The notes below the pieces were generated by a model. The model had not been told where the DNA came from. It did no database searches and was given only the letters and a program-made list of their open reading frames with translations. This document shows, in pieces, positions 35,167 through 44,372 of a stretch of 64,000 bases of DNA. The DNA comes from Donghicola mangrovi (GTDB lineage: Bacteria > Pseudomonadota > Alphaproteobacteria > Rhodobacterales > Rhodobacteraceae): assembly GCF_013377535.1 (NCBI RefSeq), contig NZ_JABCJE010000010.1, positions 1 through 64,000 of the forward strand, written 5' to 3'. The position numbers and the translations under genes were made by a program. Each line of letters starts with the position of its first letter. The stretch's first letter is position 1.

Positions 35167-36297
35167 ATGCATTATCCTGAAACTGCCCCTGCGCGGCTGG
35201 CCACTCGGCTTGCCTTTTTCGAGGCTGGCTTTGCCACGGCCTGTTGGGCGCCCTTGGTGCCGTTCGCCAAGGCGAATGTCGGCGCGGACGAGGCCTTGTT
35301 CGGGATGCTGCTGCTGTGTCTGGGGATCGGGTCGCTGATTGCGATGCCGGTGACCGGATGGCTGGCGGCGCGGAACGGTGCGCGGTCCATGGTCATTCTG
35401 GCGGGGCTGGTGATGCCGTTGGTGCTGCCGCTGCTTGTTCTGGCTGGCTCTGTGCCCACGCTGGCGGGGGCGCTGCTGTTGTTCGGGGCGGGCCTCGGGT
35501 CGCTTGACGTGTCGATGAATATTCACGCGGTCGAGGTTGAGAACCGCGAAAACCGTCCCCTCATGTCCGGCTTTCACGCGCTGTTCAGTGTGGGCGGGTT
35601 TGTCGGGTCCGGCGTGATTACCTTGTTGCTGACGTTCGGCGTGTCCCCCTTGCAGGCGGCGAGTGTCGGGACAGTGCTGGCGCTGGCCGTTCTGGCCCTG
35701 ACCGCGCCGCGCCTGCTGCGCGCCCGCGCGGACGCGCCCGAAGCTTTTGCCTTGCCCCGCGGATTGGTGCTGCTGGTGGCGGGCCTCGCGGCGGTGTCCT
35801 TTTTGATCGAGGGCGCGCTGATGGACTGGGGCGCCCTTGTCCAGATCGAGCGCGGGTTGGCGGGCGCCACGAATGCGGGCTTTGGCTATATGGTGTTTTC
35901 GGTGACCATGGTGGCGGGCCGGTTGACCGGTGACCGGACTGTCAGCCGTTTTGGATCCAGAAAAGTGTTGATCGCCAGCGGGTTGATCACCTTTGCCGGT
36001 CTTGCGCTGATCCTGCTCGCCCCCGCGCAGATGGTTTCCATGGCAGGGTTCGCGCTGGTCGGGATCGGGGCGGCCAACATTGTGCCGGTGCTGTTCAGCA
36101 TCGCGGGGCGGCAAAAGATCATGCCCGCAGGCATGGCCATCGCCGCTGTGACGACCACGGGATATGCAGGCGTTCTATTGGGGCCCGCCGCCATAGGGTT
36201 TGTGGCCCATGCCAGCAGCCTGACGTTTTCCTTCTGGCTGCTGGCGGTTCTGGTGTTGGTCGTGCCCCTGTCGGCCCGCACCGTCACCCGGATTTAG
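35167..36297 (+). CDS. MFS transporter
   Basis: A 376-residue major facilitator with about 12 hydrophobic segments. The N-terminal helix region (RLAFFEAGFATACWAPLVPF) and the loop NGARSMVI resemble the NarK/YbjJ-type sugar or metabolite transporters. The ATG at 35167 has no strong binding site. Its stop overlaps by four bases with the convergent matB gene. The substrate is unknown. Confidence 0.87.
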   Translation: MHYPETAPARLATRLAFFEAGFATACWAPLVPFAKANVGADEALFGMLLLCLGIGSLIAMPVTGWLAARNGARSMVILAGLVMPLVLPLLVLAGSVPTLAGALLLFGAGLGSLDVSMNIHAVEVENRENRPLMSGFHALFSVGGFVGSGVITLLLTFGVSPLQAASVGTVLALAVLALTAPRLLRARADAPEAFALPRGLVLLVAGLAAVSFLIEGALMDWGALVQIERGLAGATNAGFGYMVFSVTMVAGRLTGDRTVSRFGSRKVLIASGLITFAGLALILLAPAQMVSMAGFALVGIGAANIVPVLFSIAGRQKIMPAGMAIAAVTTTGYAGVLLGPAAIGFVAHASSLTFSFWLLAVLVLVVPLSARTVTRI

Positions 36298-37808
36298 GCC
36301 GTGAACGCCCCCTTGTAGGTGTCGCGCAGGACGTTCTTTTGCACTTTGCCCATTGTGTTACGCGGCAGCTCGTCGATCACCACATAGGCGCGGGGATGTT
36401 TGAACCGCGCCAGCGACGTGGTGACCTGCGCCTTGATCGCTTCGACATCGGGGGTCTGGCCGGGTTTGGGGACCAGAATGGCCAACACGCCCTCGCCAAA
36501 GTCGGCGTGGGGCACCCCGATCACCGCAGATTCCAGAACGCCGGACTGTTCGTCCAGAACCAGCTCGATTTCCTTGGGATAGATGTTGAACCCGCCCGAG
36601 ATGATCAGATCCTTGCCGCGCCCGACGATGGTGACATAGCCATCCTCGCTGATCGTTCCCAGATCGCCGGTGATAAAGAACCCGTCCGTCCGCAACTCAG
36701 CCGCGGTTTTGTCGGGCATCTGCCAGTAGCCTTGGAACACATTGGGGCCGCGCACCTCGATCATGCCGACCTCGCCGGTGGGCAGAGGGGCGCCGGTTTC
36801 GGGATCGGTGACCTTGACCTCGACCCCCGGCAGAGCGGGGCCAACGGTGCCCGCACGGCGATCGCCGCCATACGGGTTCGAGGTGTTCATGTTGGTCTCC
36901 GTCATCCCGTAGCGTTCCAGAATGCGGTGACCAGTGCGCTGCTCGAACGCGATATGGGTGTCGGCCAGAAGCGGCGCGGAGCCAGAGATGAACAGCCGCA
37001 TGTCCTGCGCCAATTCGCGGGTGAACCGTGCGTCTCCCAGCAGGCGGGTATAGAACGTCGGCACACCCATCATCGTGGTTGCCTGCGGCATGGCAGCGAT
37101 GATCCGGTCCAGATCGAACTTGGGCAAGAAGACCATCGAGGCCCCCGCCGACAGGATCACGTTCGTGGCGACGAACAGCCCATGGGTGTGAAAGATCGGC
37201 AGGGCATGGATCAGCACGTCCCCTTCGGTAAAGCGCCAATGATCCACCAAGGTCGCGGCGTTCGACAGAAGGTTCCCTTGGCTCAGCATCGCGCCCTTGG
37301 AGCGGCCCGTGGTGCCCGAGGTGTATAGGAACGCGGCCAGATCGCCTTCGCCGCGATCAACGGTCGGAAATTCGGTGGGCGAGGCGTTCGCGATATCGGT
37401 CAGGGTGCCTGCGCCATCGGCATTCAGGGTCTCGAACCGTGCGTCCAGGCCCGCGGCCATCGGTTCCAGCACGTCGCGTTTGCTGTCATCGCCGACCAGC
37501 AGTTTGGCCCCGCTGTTTTCAACGAAATAGCTTAGCTCATCGGGGGTATAGGCCGTGTTCAGGGGCAGAAAGATCACCCCCGCCTGCGCCGCCGCAGCAT
37601 AGAGCGCCAGATATTGCGGGGATTTCTCGATTTGGACGGCAACCCGATCCCCTGCCTCTAACCCGCAGGCCGCCAAGGCATGGGCGTATTGCGCGGCCAT
37701 CTTCAGAAAGCCGTCATAGGTCAGGGTGCCGCCGTCCGGCAGGATCAGAAAGGGCTTGGTGCTGCCCCGATGCCGTCCGAACAGCGTGTCATAGAGTGGG
37801 TTTGCCAT
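36294..37808 (-). CDS. matB: Malonyl-CoA synthetase (MatB-like), AMP-forming ligase
   Basis: A 504-residue acyl-CoA synthetase of the ANL superfamily. The P-loop-like AMP motif is LYTSGTTGRSKGAM, the second motif is ERYGMTETNMN, and DGFFITGDLG with GRGKDLIISGGFNIYP follow. The C-terminal lysine is in NTMGKVQKN. The N-terminus and overall sequence fit malonyl-CoA synthetase, which makes malonyl-CoA from malonate. The start is the ATG at 37808 (MANPLYDTLFG); the longer frame is unlike. The stop overlaps that of the convergent MFS gene. Confidence 0.85.
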   Translation of the reverse strand: MANPLYDTLFGRHRGSTKPFLILPDGGTLTYDGFLKMAAQYAHALAACGLEAGDRVAVQIEKSPQYLALYAAAAQAGVIFLPLNTAYTPDELSYFVENSGAKLLVGDDSKRDVLEPMAAGLDARFETLNADGAGTLTDIANASPTEFPTVDRGEGDLAAFLYTSGTTGRSKGAMLSQGNLLSNAATLVDHWRFTEGDVLIHALPIFHTHGLFVATNVILSAGASMVFLPKFDLDRIIAAMPQATTMMGVPTFYTRLLGDARFTRELAQDMRLFISGSAPLLADTHIAFEQRTGHRILERYGMTETNMNTSNPYGGDRRAGTVGPALPGVEVKVTDPETGAPLPTGEVGMIEVRGPNVFQGYWQMPDKTAAELRTDGFFITGDLGTISEDGYVTIVGRGKDLIISGGFNIYPKEIELVLDEQSGVLESAVIGVPHADFGEGVLAILVPKPGQTPDVEAIKAQVTTSLARFKHPRAYVVIDELPRNTMGKVQKNVLRDTYKGAFTA

Positions 37809-37959
37809 GGGTCTTGTCCTGTCTGCCAATGCCGTTTTGCGGCCCGCAGCCTGCTTGGGGCACTGCGGATGATCCTGCCTGTGGGGTAGAGCGCGCGGCT
37901 CCTCTCCGCACGGGGTCAAGGTGGGTCGGGCGGTTTCTTCCGTCAACGGTTTTGTGGGG

Positions 37960-38877
37960 CTAGTCCCATTGGTTGGTGATCATCCGGCACTGCTGGAACA
38001 CCAGTTCGCGCACCCATTTGTGCATCGGCGCGTTGTGAGTGCGGGCGGTCCAGACCAGCTGGATGTCGATATGGGTCGGCACCGGACAGGCGGTGATATG
38101 CAGGCCACTGCCGATCTTGCGGGACAGGCGCTCGGGGATGGTGGCGATCAGGTGAGTGCCCTCGATCAGGTTCTGGATACCGGCGGGGCTGGGAACGCGG
38201 ATGGCCACGGGCAAGTCGTATCCCAGCCGGTCCAATTCGGCCATATATCGGGATTTCCACTTGCCGCCGTAGGTGATGTAGACGTGGTCCAGCGGCAGAT
38301 AGTCCTGAAGGCTCAGGTCCTGCCCCGCCCTCGGATGCGCCGGGTCCATCATGCAGACATAGCGATCATCATAGAGTTTCCGCCCATAGAACGACGCCCC
38401 AAGCTGTTCGAAGGGGCCGATCAGCAAATCCGCCTCCATCCGCAGCAGGCGGTCGTGGCCAAGATAGCTGGAATCCACAATCTCGATCTTCAGGTTGGGG
38501 GCTTGGGCGCGGATCGCGTGGACCACGTCGGGAATGATGATCACGCGCTCATAGTAGTTGCAGGCGATGGTGATCGTGCCCGCCGTCCGCGCCGGATCGA
38601 ACGCACGGGCCGAGGCCAGATGATCGAACCGCGCCAGCATATCCAAGGCCTCGGTCACGACCTCTTCGCAGCGGGGGGTGGTGATCAGGGATCGGGCCTC
38701 GCGAACGAAAAGGGGGTCGTTGAACACGCCCCGCAGCTTTTCGATGGTGTAGCTGACGACGGACTGGTTGACCTCCAGATCCTCGGCGGCGCGGGTGAAG
38801 GATTGCAGGCGATAGACGCGCACCAGCACTTGCAGGGCGCGAAAATCCACGGCCATCGGGTCGATTGGTTTGGTCAT
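37960..38877 (-). CDS. LysR family transcriptional regulator
   Basis: A 305-residue regulator with an N-terminal winged helix (FRALQVLVRVYRLQSFTRAA, EDLEVNQSVVSYTIEKLRG) and a C-terminal substrate-binding domain. The ATG at 38877 has GGGAGGG before it, unlike the frame's upstream start. It is divergent from the P450 operon, with a 120-base spacer, so it probably controls it; LysR proteins usually bind such spacers. The gene lies 151 bases from matB, on the same strand. Confidence 0.9.
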   Translation of the reverse strand: MTKPIDPMAVDFRALQVLVRVYRLQSFTRAAEDLEVNQSVVSYTIEKLRGVFNDPLFVREARSLITTPRCEEVVTEALDMLARFDHLASARAFDPARTAGTITIACNYYERVIIIPDVVHAIRAQAPNLKIEIVDSSYLGHDRLLRMEADLLIGPFEQLGASFYGRKLYDDRYVCMMDPAHPRAGQDLSLQDYLPLDHVYITYGGKWKSRYMAELDRLGYDLPVAIRVPSPAGIQNLIEGTHLIATIPERLSRKIGSGLHITACPVPTHIDIQLVWTARTHNAPMHKWVRELVFQQCRMITNQWD

Positions 38878-38997
38878 GTGGCCCTCCCCTGCCAGCATGA
38901 TCGGATTTTTCGATGATGGTGATCTACCTCATCGCATTGATTGATACGCGCATTCGGGGTGTCCTGTCATCACTGCACCTTTGGGAGGAGGGGCGCG

Positions 38998-40173
38998 ATG
39001 CTTGATATACCCGTCAATGATACGGTCTCTTTGGCCGATCTGATCAACGACCCCTATCCGATCTACAAACGGATGCGGGCCGAAACGCCGGTGGTGCGCG
39101 TGGCGCAGACCAACCGGATTTTTGTGACCCGCGCGGAACACACCAAGTGGATCAAGGAAACGCCCGAGGTGTTCAGCTCGGACGATCCGATGACCCCGAT
39201 GAAGCCTGCCTTTCAGGCGCACACCCTGATGCGCAAGGATGGCGCAGAGCACCGCGCCGAACGCATGGCGATGCAGGCGTCCTTTAGCCCCAAGGTGATC
39301 AAGACCGATTGGGCCGACCTCTATCAGAAGCTGGCCGAGGATTACGTCAGCCGCCTGCCAAGAGGCGAGACGGTTGACCTGTTTTCGGCCCTGTGCGGTC
39401 CGGTGGCGGCGCGCATTCTGGCCCATATGCTGGGTCTGGAAGAGGCGAGCGACGATGAAATGCAGCGCTGGTCCCAGCGGCTGATCGACGGGGCGGGCAA
39501 TTTCGGCCGCGATCCCGAGCTGTTCCGCAAATCCGACGAAGCCAACGCCGAGATGAACGATCTGTTCGCCCGCATCATTCCGCGCCACCGCGAGCAGCCG
39601 AATAACTCGGCGTTTTCGGTGATGCTGAACGCGGCAAACCCGATCCCCATGAGCCAGATGTACGCCAACATCAAAATCGCCATCGGCGGCGGCATCAACG
39701 AGCCCCGCGATGCGCTGGCGACCATCGTTTACGGACTGCTCACGAACCCCGACCAACTGGAGGAGGTCAAACGGCAGGACGCGTGGATCGATGCCTTCGA
39801 GGAAGGCGTGCGCTGGGTCGCCCCCATTCAGGTGTCGGGCCGCCGCACCACCCAAGAAGTCCAGATCGGCGATGTGCTGGTCGGGCCGGGCGAGACGGTG
39901 ATGACCATCCAAGCCTCGGCCAACCGCGATGAGGCGATCTGGGAAGACGGCGAAAACTTCAATGTGTTCCGCGCCAAGCACCCCCATCAGGCCTTTGGCA
40001 GTGGGCCGCACCATTGCGCGGGCGCCCATGTGGCGCGGCGGACCCTTGGGCAGATTATGCTGCCCCTTCTCTTTGACCGCTTTCCGAACATGAGCCTGCC
40101 CGATCCGGACGCCGTGATCTGGAGCGGCTTTGGCTTCCGCGGGCCGCTGAACCTGCCCGTCGTATTGAACTAA
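38998..40173 (+). CDS. Cytochrome P450, class I bacterial type
   Basis: A 391-residue soluble P450. The heme loop is FGSGPHHCAG (Cys340) and ExxR is EGVR at 269-272. The I-helix reads IAIGGGINEPRD (227-238), so the acid-alcohol pair of P450cam (Asp-Thr) is Asn234-Glu235, and the proton-delivery mechanism may differ from classical monooxygenation. A GGGAGGAGG site precedes the ATG. Its redox partners are encoded next: [2Fe-2S] ferredoxin 12 bases later and ferredoxin reductase after it. The substrate is unknown. Confidence 0.93.
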   Translation: MLDIPVNDTVSLADLINDPYPIYKRMRAETPVVRVAQTNRIFVTRAEHTKWIKETPEVFSSDDPMTPMKPAFQAHTLMRKDGAEHRAERMAMQASFSPKVIKTDWADLYQKLAEDYVSRLPRGETVDLFSALCGPVAARILAHMLGLEEASDDEMQRWSQRLIDGAGNFGRDPELFRKSDEANAEMNDLFARIIPRHREQPNNSAFSVMLNAANPIPMSQMYANIKIAIGGGINEPRDALATIVYGLLTNPDQLEEVKRQDAWIDAFEEGVRWVAPIQVSGRRTTQEVQIGDVLVGPGETVMTIQASANRDEAIWEDGENFNVFRAKHPHQAFGSGPHHCAGAHVARRTLGQIMLPLLFDRFPNMSLPDPDAVIWSGFGFRGPLNLPVVLN

Positions 40174-40185
40174 GAGGATTTTTCC

Positions 40186-40503
40186 ATGGTCGCGATTACT
40201 TTTATCCAGCCCGATGGGGCCTCGCAGACGGTGACGGCTACGGTCGGGGATAGCGTCATGCAGACGGCCCTGAACAACAACATCGACGGGATTTTCGCAG
40301 AATGCGGCGGCGCGATGATGTGTGCCACCTGCCACTGCTATGTCGATGATGCGTGGACCGATGCCACGGGCGAACGGGTCGACGGCGAAGAGGACATGCT
40401 GGACTGCGCCGAGGCCGAGATGCGCCCGACGTCCCGCCTAACCTGCCAGATCAAGGTGACCGACGCGCTGGATGGTCTGGTCGTTCACCTGCCCGAGGCC
40501 TGA
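40186..40503 (+). CDS. [2Fe-2S] ferredoxin
   Basis: A 105-residue vertebrate-type (adrenodoxin or putidaredoxin-like) ferredoxin. Cluster ligands are in AECGGAMMCATCHCY, with the last Cys in SRLTCQIKV. It passes electrons from the reductase encoded next to the P450. It begins 12 bases after the P450 stop and ends three bases before the reductase start. Confidence 0.94.
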   Translation: MVAITFIQPDGASQTVTATVGDSVMQTALNNNIDGIFAECGGAMMCATCHCYVDDAWTDATGERVDGEEDMLDCAEAEMRPTSRLTCQIKVTDALDGLVVHLPEA

Positions 40504-40506
40504 GAT

Positions 40507-41661
40507 TTGTCCGGAGTGGTGATCATCGGCGCGGGTCAGGGCGGCTTTCAGGCCGCGGCCAGCCTGCGCAGCGAAGGATACAGCGGGCCTGTCCTGCTGA
40601 TCGGAGAGGAGGCGGGCCTGCCCTATCAGCGCCCGCCCCTTTCCAAGACCTATTTGAAATCGGGGGACGAGGGGGCCTTGGCCCTACGTCCCGCCGCGTT
40701 TTATGAGACGCAGAATATCACCCTGCGGACTGGCCTGCGAGCGGACCGGATCGACCGCGCCCGTCAGGTGGTTGTCTGCGGGGACACGGAATTTCCCTAT
40801 GATCATCTGATCCTTGCGACCGGCACGCGGAACCTGCGGCCCCCCATTCCGGGGATCGAGCACGCTTTGGACCTGCGCACTTTGGCCGATGCGGCCCGCC
40901 TGCGCGGGGCGCTGGATGGTGTGCAGCGGGTCGGTGTGATCGGCGGCGGGTTCATCGGGCTGGAGTTCGCTGCCGTTGCCCGCAGCTTGGGCCGCGAGGT
41001 GACCGTGGCCGAGGCCGCGCCGCGTCTGATGGCGCGCGCGGTGTCGCCTGCGATGTCCGAACGTTTTGCCGCCAAGCACCGCGAGATGGGGACCGAGATT
41101 ATTCTAGGCGATGGGGTCACGGCGATTGATGCGGTGGGGTTCACCCTGTCCAGCGGGCGGCGGGTGAATGCGGACCTGATCCTGCTGGCCGCGGGCGTGC
41201 GCCCGAATACCGAACTGGCGTGGGAGGCCGGCCTTGAAGTCGCGAATGGCATTCTGGTGAACGACCAACTACTGACCAGCGATCCGGCGATTTCGGCCCT
41301 TGGGGATTGCGCAAGTTTTCCCGATCACCGCTCTCATCACCTGATCCGGCTAGAGAGTGTTCAGGCCGCCGCCGACCACGCCCGCCTTATTGCGAAACGC
41401 ATCGTGCATGGGCCGTCGGCGCCCTATCATGCGGTGCCGTGGTTCTGGTCGGATCAAGCGGACTGGAAACTTCAGATCGCCGGACTTGCCCGTCCCGAGG
41501 ATAGCGCAGAAATTTTACCCGATGGCAGTGTGATACGTCTGAAAGGGGATATCGTCACCGCCGTAGAAACGGTTAACAATGCCAAGGTCCACATGATGGC
41601 CCGCAAGCGGATGGCGGGGGCAACGCCCATGACCCGCGAAAGTTTCGCAGCACCTGTTTGA
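40507..41661 (+). CDS. Ferredoxin reductase (FAD, rhodocoxin/putidaredoxin reductase type)
   Basis: A 384-residue FAD/NAD(P)H oxidoreductase. The FAD site is VIIGAGQGGFQAA at the N-terminus, the pyridine nucleotide motif is VGVIGGGFIGLEFAAVARSL, and SALGDCASFPDH is a third conserved segment. The start is TTG at 40507. It reduces the ferredoxin with NADH and completes the class I P450 chain. Confidence 0.92.
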   Translation: MSGVVIIGAGQGGFQAAASLRSEGYSGPVLLIGEEAGLPYQRPPLSKTYLKSGDEGALALRPAAFYETQNITLRTGLRADRIDRARQVVVCGDTEFPYDHLILATGTRNLRPPIPGIEHALDLRTLADAARLRGALDGVQRVGVIGGGFIGLEFAAVARSLGREVTVAEAAPRLMARAVSPAMSERFAAKHREMGTEIILGDGVTAIDAVGFTLSSGRRVNADLILLAAGVRPNTELAWEAGLEVANGILVNDQLLTSDPAISALGDCASFPDHRSHHLIRLESVQAAADHARLIAKRIVHGPSAPYHAVPWFWSDQADWKLQIAGLARPEDSAEILPDGSVIRLKGDIVTAVETVNNAKVHMMARKRMAGATPMTRESFAAPV

Positions 41662-41679
41662 GGAGGCAGAGCTGCACCC

Positions 41680-41748
41680 GTTCGGCCCACGGGCCGGACG
41701 AAAAGCCCCGCACAATGCGGGCAACTGATCCGGCCGGTAACAGGCCGG
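41680..41748 (+). promoter_or_regulatory. Three consecutive hairpins between reductase and dctP genes
   Basis: The stems are GTTCGGCC/GGCCGGAC (41680-41699), CCCGCA/TGCGGG (41707-41721) and CCGGCC/GGCCGG (41730-41748). No T-tract follows, and a GGGAGGA site begins soon after, ahead of the dctP ATG at 41771. Such stem arrays may stabilise upstream mRNA or attenuate downstream expression. Confidence 0.5.
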
Positions 41749-41770
41749 CACCTATAGGGAGGAAGACCAA

Positions 41771-42814
41771 ATGACCAATTTTACGCGCCGCAGCGTGATG
41801 GCAGGGATCGGCGCAGCCGTGGCCTTGCCCGCCTATCTGAAAAAGGCGAACGCCGCCGAGGTAACGCTAAAGCTGCACGCCATGCTGCCCGCGCCCGCGC
41901 CCATGAACACCCAGTTCTTCGAGCCTTGGATCAAAGAGATTCAGGATGCCTCGAACGGCGCGATTGCGGTGCAGCTCTATCCTTCGATGCAGCTGGGGGG
42001 CAAGCCGCCGCAGCTGGCCGATCAGGTCCGTCAGGGGATTTGCGACATCACTTGGACCCTGCCCGTGTACACGCCCGACCGTTTCCCCGTAGCGGAAACT
42101 CTGGCGCTGCCCTTCATGGTGACCAACGCCGAAAAGACCAGCGTTGTCATGCACAAGCTGATGGATGAATTCGGTCAGGGCGAATACGACGGCATCAAGA
42201 CGCTGGCCTTCCACACCCATGACGGTGGCAAGCTGCACACCCGCAACGGCCTGATCAAAACCACCGAAGACCTGAAGGGCCTGAAGCTGCGCGCGCCGAA
42301 CCAGGCGACCGGCGAACTGCTGGCCTCGCTCGGGGCGGAGACCGTGTTCTTTCCCGTGACCGAGATGGTTGTGGGCCTGTCGAACGGCGTGATCGACGGC
42401 TGCTGCCTGCCCTACGAGGTGGTGCCCGCCTTCAAACTGCAGGAACTGACCAAGTTCACCTCGGCGCCTGCGCCTGCGGAGCGTGGTCTCTATGCTAACA
42501 CCTTTGCGCTGATCATGAACCAGCGCGCTTACGAAGGTCTGTCCGACGATCTGCGCGGCGTGATCGATGCCCATTCCGGCATGGCTCTGTCCGAGCGGAT
42601 CGGCAAACAGTTTGACACCTTCGAAGCCAAGGGCAAGCAGGTGGTCATCGATCAGGGCAACACCATCGGCGAGATCCCGTCGGAAACGCTGACCGAATGG
42701 CGCGAGAAGGCGGCTCCGATCTATGACAAGTGGATCGAGAAGCTGAACGCATCGGGCCATGACGGCGCGGCCATTGTGGCGCGTGCGAACGCGCTCTTGG
42801 ATGGCGCTGCATAA
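41771..42814 (+). CDS. TRAP transporter substrate-binding protein, orphan
   Basis: A 347-residue DctP-type binding protein. It has a twin-arginine-like signal (TRRSVMAGIGAAVALP), and the family signatures LKGLKLRAPNQATGEL and VVGLSNGVIDGCCLP. There are no small or large permease genes nearby, so it must share a permease or act as a sensor. It is in line with the P450, ferredoxin and reductase genes, 109 bases behind the last one, and probably binds the P450 substrate or product. A terminator follows at 42,837. Confidence 0.87.
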   Translation: MTNFTRRSVMAGIGAAVALPAYLKKANAAEVTLKLHAMLPAPAPMNTQFFEPWIKEIQDASNGAIAVQLYPSMQLGGKPPQLADQVRQGICDITWTLPVYTPDRFPVAETLALPFMVTNAEKTSVVMHKLMDEFGQGEYDGIKTLAFHTHDGGKLHTRNGLIKTTEDLKGLKLRAPNQATGELLASLGAETVFFPVTEMVVGLSNGVIDGCCLPYEVVPAFKLQELTKFTSAPAPAERGLYANTFALIMNQRAYEGLSDDLRGVIDAHSGMALSERIGKQFDTFEAKGKQVVIDQGNTIGEIPSETLTEWREKAAPIYDKWIEKLNASGHDGAAIVARANALLDGAA

Positions 42815-42836
42815 TACTAAGCCGCTCAATGAACTG

Positions 42837-42865
42837 GGGCGGGCCAGCGATGGTCCGCCCTTTTT
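42837..42865 (+). terminator. Rho-independent terminator after orphan dctP
   Basis: GGGCGGGCC pairs with GGTCCGCCC (one wobble) with a six-base loop, followed by TTTTT. It separates the P450 operon from the convergent exporter gene. Confidence 0.82.
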
Positions 42866-42868
42866 GGT

Positions 42869-43741
42869 TCAGCGTTTGGCGGTCAGCGTGTTGCCTGCCG
42901 AAGCGCCGATCACGCAGGCAATGGCGATGCACTGAAGGGGGGTAAGCGCCTCGTTCAAAAGGGCAAAGCCGAACAGGGCTGCCACCGCCGGACTGCTGCT
43001 GACGATCAGGCTGAACACGTTCCCGTCAAGGCGGCGCAGGGCCAGCATCTCCAGCGAATAGGGCAGAATGCTGGACATCATCGCCACTCCCAGTCCGATC
43101 AGCAGGATATGGGGCTCCAGCAAGGCGGGGCCTGCATTGGCGATCCCGAAGGGCACTGTGACCGCCGCCGCCATCATCATGCCCCACGACAGGGTTTGAC
43201 GGGCGGGCAAGCGAGAGGCGCGTTTGCCAAAGACGATATACATGCTCCAGAAAAACGCCGCGCCAAAGGCATAGGCGATGCCGGTCAGGCTAAGCGGCTG
43301 GTCGCTGCCATGGATGGGCAGCAAGAGGACCAGTCCCGTGGCGGCCAGCACCACCCAGATCAGATCGCGCGCCCTGCGGCATCCGGCAAGGGCGACGGCA
43401 AGGGGGCCGCAGACCTCGATCGCGACGGCGATGCCGATCGGGATCAGCGCGATGGACCGGTAGACACACAGGTTCATTGCCCCCAAGGTCAGTCCGTAAA
43501 TCGCGATGGCGCGCAGGTCGAGGCCCTTTGGCACATGGCGCCACGGACGGAAAACCAGCGCCAGAACCAGCGCGGAGAACCCTACACGCAGGGTGGTGGC
43601 TCCGTCCGATCCGGTCAGCGCAAACAGGGACTTGGCCCCGGCCGCCCCGACATATTGCACCGTCAGCGAGCCCGCCAGAAACAGATAGGGCAGCGCGGCG
43701 TGGCCGGTCGGTGCCTGAGGGGTGGGGCTGGCATGGGTCAT
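42869..43741 (-). CDS. EamA (DMT) family transporter, RhtA-like
   Basis: A 290-residue protein with ten predicted helices in two repeats and the EamA pattern near the C-terminus (LEMLALRRLDGNVFSLIVSS, then SPAVAALFGFALLNEAL). It resembles the homoserine/threonine exporter RhtA. The ATG at 43741 gives the family N-terminus; the frame extends 67 codons upstream without family support. It is divergent from an Lrp-type regulator, which fits amino-acid-responsive control. Confidence 0.87.
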   Translation of the reverse strand: MTHASPTPQAPTGHAALPYLFLAGSLTVQYVGAAGAKSLFALTGSDGATTLRVGFSALVLALVFRPWRHVPKGLDLRAIAIYGLTLGAMNLCVYRSIALIPIGIAVAIEVCGPLAVALAGCRRARDLIWVVLAATGLVLLLPIHGSDQPLSLTGIAYAFGAAFFWSMYIVFGKRASRLPARQTLSWGMMMAAAVTVPFGIANAGPALLEPHILLIGLGVAMMSSILPYSLEMLALRRLDGNVFSLIVSSSPAVAALFGFALLNEALTPLQCIAIACVIGASAGNTLTAKR

Positions 43742-43859
43742 TCGGGCCTCGGGTGGGTCTTGAAATGCTTGGACTATGACGGCCAAACTACCTAGATCGT
43801 GACGAAATTTGCGCTGAATTGAAGCGCCTCTGACGCAGCAAAATTGCACGGAACGAACA

Positions 43860-44345
43860 ATGGGCACACCAACCGCTCGGCCTGAGGCTGAACTGGATGA
43901 CAAGGATCGCGCGATTCTGCGGATTTTGCAGCAGGATAACAAAACCCCTCAGCGTCTGATCGCCGAGCAAGTGAACCTGTCTGCCCCCGCCGTTCAGCGC
44001 CGGATTGCGCGTCTGGAAAGCGCGGGTGTTATTCGCGGGAATATCGCAGTGGTGGATCCGGCGGCGTTGGGGCTGGGAACATCTGTGATGGTCGAGGTGC
44101 ATTCGGCCAGCGACCGCGCCGTTGTGCTGGACGGGCTAAAGCAGCAGTTCCGCGACGCCCCCGAGGTGCAGCAGTGCTATCACGTGGGCGGAAACGGCGG
44201 GTTCATCGTGATCGTGCATGTGCAGGATATTGCGGCCTTTGATGCCTTGGCGCGGCGGCTCTTTTCCGAGAATGAGCTGGTCTACAGCTTCCGGTCTTTG
44301 GTGGTGCTGGACCCCGTGAAAGTGTCCCTGGCGATTGAGGTATAG
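43860..44345 (+). CDS. Lrp/AsnC family transcriptional regulator
   Basis: A 161-residue regulator with an N-terminal helix-turn-helix (LDDKDRAILRILQQDNKTPQ, LIAEQVNLSAPAVQRRI) and a C-terminal RAM domain (VQQCYHVGGNGGFIVIVHV). It is divergent from the EamA exporter, so it probably activates export when an amino acid accumulates. A short hairpin without a T-tract (44345-44363) lies at its stop. Confidence 0.92.
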   Translation: MGTPTARPEAELDDKDRAILRILQQDNKTPQRLIAEQVNLSAPAVQRRIARLESAGVIRGNIAVVDPAALGLGTSVMVEVHSASDRAVVLDGLKQQFRDAPEVQQCYHVGGNGGFIVIVHVQDIAAFDALARRLFSENELVYSFRSLVVLDPVKVSLAIEV

Positions 44346-44372
44346 GGCGGGACGCACCCGCCCTGCCCTGCG

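Noticed and set aside
44345-44363. Hairpin at the Lrp gene stop as terminator
   Set aside because: GGGCGGG/CCCGCCC is a good stem, but no T-tract follows on either strand.
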